DNA of 43,911 nt, from NCBI RefSeq assembly GCF_900240995.1, contig NZ_LT965953.1, forward strand, positions 1,460,377-1,504,287, read 5' to 3'. A program made the position numbers and the translations under genes. Origin of the DNA: Bacillus sp. Marseille-P3661 (GTDB taxonomy: Bacteria; Bacillota; Bacilli; Bacillales; Bacillaceae_J). Position 1 is the stretch's first letter. The number at the start of each line of letters is the position of its first letter. Shown here piece by piece: positions 43,100 through 43,911 of this stretch. Below the pieces are notes generated by a model that did no database searches, was not told the DNA's origin, and saw only the letters and a program-made list of their open reading frames with translations.

Positions 43100-43879
43100 T
43101 TAAGCTAGATGTAATCCGCCATCAATCGGTAAGATTACTCCGTTAATATAACTAGCTGCTGGTGATATTAGGAACAAGATTCCTGCTGCAATTTCTTCTG
43201 GCCGTCCTGCACGACCTGTCGGATTTTTATCAATAAAGCCTTGCATATGTTGAAGAACGTTATAATTACGTGGTGTAACAATCGGCCCTCCAGGTGCTAT
43301 TGAATTCACTCGTGGTCTACCTTTCAATTCAATTGCCTGATGACGTGTATAGCCCGCTATTCCCGATTTTGCTGCGGCGTACCAAGAGTCTCCACCACCG
43401 CCTTCAAAAACTCCTGCAAGCGCTGATATATTTACAATAGATGAACCCTCTTCAGGATCTGTTGCTAAGAAAGCCTGACTAATACGGTGTATACTTCCTA
43501 TAGCGAGAGCTGTTACTTCATCAAAATCCCACTTATGCCCAATCATCTGTGGCCCTGCAACATTAACCAGTGCATGGGGTTTAGCGAAAGCAACTGTTTC
43601 CTTCATTGCATTAGCTACTTCTTCGTCATCTCCAATTTGAACTCTTACAGGAAGAATGTTTTCACGATACTCTTCAGCTCTTTCAATTGTTCTATTTACA
43701 CCTTCGAGATTCATATCCCACGCTGCTACTTTCATTCCCATACGAGCGGCAAGTATTGTTGCTGCCTGTCCAATACCACTTGCTGCACCTGTTATTATCA
43801 CCCCAGTACCTTCTGGGTGTTCCCATCCATTCCAGATTATCGGTTGCTCAGGTACCGGTTGTTTTCTTTCATTTTGCAT
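43100..43879 (-). CDS. Short-chain dehydrogenase/reductase, copy 2
   Basis: 259 residues, differing from copy 1 at a single residue (RHQAIELKG instead of RHQAVELKG). All cofactor and catalytic motifs are the same (TGAASGIG, NISALAGV, WYAAAKSG). The ribosome binding site and leader are also identical as far as the window shows. It is followed by two SnoaL-like genes, so the working unit is SDR-SnoaL B-SnoaL A. Confidence 0.92.
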   Translation of the reverse strand: MQNERKQPVPEQPIIWNGWEHPEGTGVIITGAASGIGQAATILAARMGMKVAAWDMNLEGVNRTIERAEEYRENILPVRVQIGDDEEVANAMKETVAFAKPHALVNVAGPQMIGHKWDFDEVTALAIGSIHRISQAFLATDPEEGSSIVNISALAGVFEGGGGDSWYAAAKSGIAGYTRHQAIELKGRPRVNSIAPGGPIVTPRNYNVLQHMQGFIDKNPTGRAGRPEEIAAGILFLISPAASYINGVILPIDGGLHLA

Positions 43880-43911
43880 ATTATTACCTCCAATAATTGT
43901 TTACCGGTTTT
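43115..43911 (-). repeat. Direct repeat, copy 2 (SDR gene and leader), runs off the window
   Basis: The partner of 40325-41121. Identity is unbroken up to the last base, so the repeat probably continues beyond the window. Confidence 0.92.

Noticed and set aside
1-43911. CRISPR arrays, tRNA or rRNA genes, prophage or integrase genes, complete insertion sequences.
   Set aside because: I read for spaced repeats, tRNA-like folds and transposase motifs and found none.

Overview
This is an AT-rich window with strong AGGAGG-type ribosome binding sites, intrinsic terminators, lipoprotein-type binding proteins and Bacillus-type families (YesM/YesN regulators, CBO0543 membrane proteins, a UgpC/MsmX-type ATPase). 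That points to a Bacillota genome, most likely a Bacillaceae relative. I cannot name the species. Almost every gene lies on the minus strand.

Layout. (1) About 0.27-5.6 kb holds small genes: a HesB/IscA-like gene with an in-frame UGA and a SECIS-like hairpin, a DoxX-like gene, an MFS exporter, a siroheme-type reductase protein, two tiny genes, a GNAT acetyltransferase, and wrecks of a histidine kinase and an MNT-type nucleotidyltransferase. Six single-base losses, five of them at homopolymers or base runs, break five of these genes. (2) About 5.6-9.6 kb holds a three-PAS diguanylate cyclase flanked by three CBO0543-family membrane proteins. (3) About 10.1-18.7 kb is a sugar-acid block: aldolase-domain protein, FGGY kinase, PRD-type regulator, and UlaF, UlaE, UlaD and UlaG homologues, the full lower L-ascorbate pathway without any ascorbate PTS gene. 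(4) About 19.1-28.0 kb holds a beta-propeller lactonase, an MBL-fold hydrolase, a CUT1-type sugar ABC importer lacking its own ATPase, and a YesM/YesN two-component pair. (5) About 28.2-30.5 kb holds a DUF1499-like protein, a tiny zinc-ribbon gene, an 18-bp perfect inverted repeat and a UgpC/MsmX ATPase that probably powers importer 4. (6) About 30.8-39.5 kb is a Dpp/Gsi-type importer (two permeases, one fused double ATPase, two paralogous binding proteins) with a second lactonase inside the operon. (7) About 39.9-43.9 kb holds two nearly identical SDR genes with two SnoaL-like genes and a third, decayed SnoaL copy.

How it may work together. Blocks 3-5 read as an uptake and degradation route for a lactone or sugar acid of the ascorbate/ketogulonate type. 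The ABC importer replaces the PTS, the FGGY kinase could supply the phosphate that UlaG, D, E and F need, and the product would be D-xylulose 5-phosphate. The regulator has apparently lost its PTS phosphorylation sites, which fits. Blocks 6-7 look like a second module for another lactone-type or alicyclic compound. The point that most deserves checking in the first 5 kb is the candidate selenoprotein.
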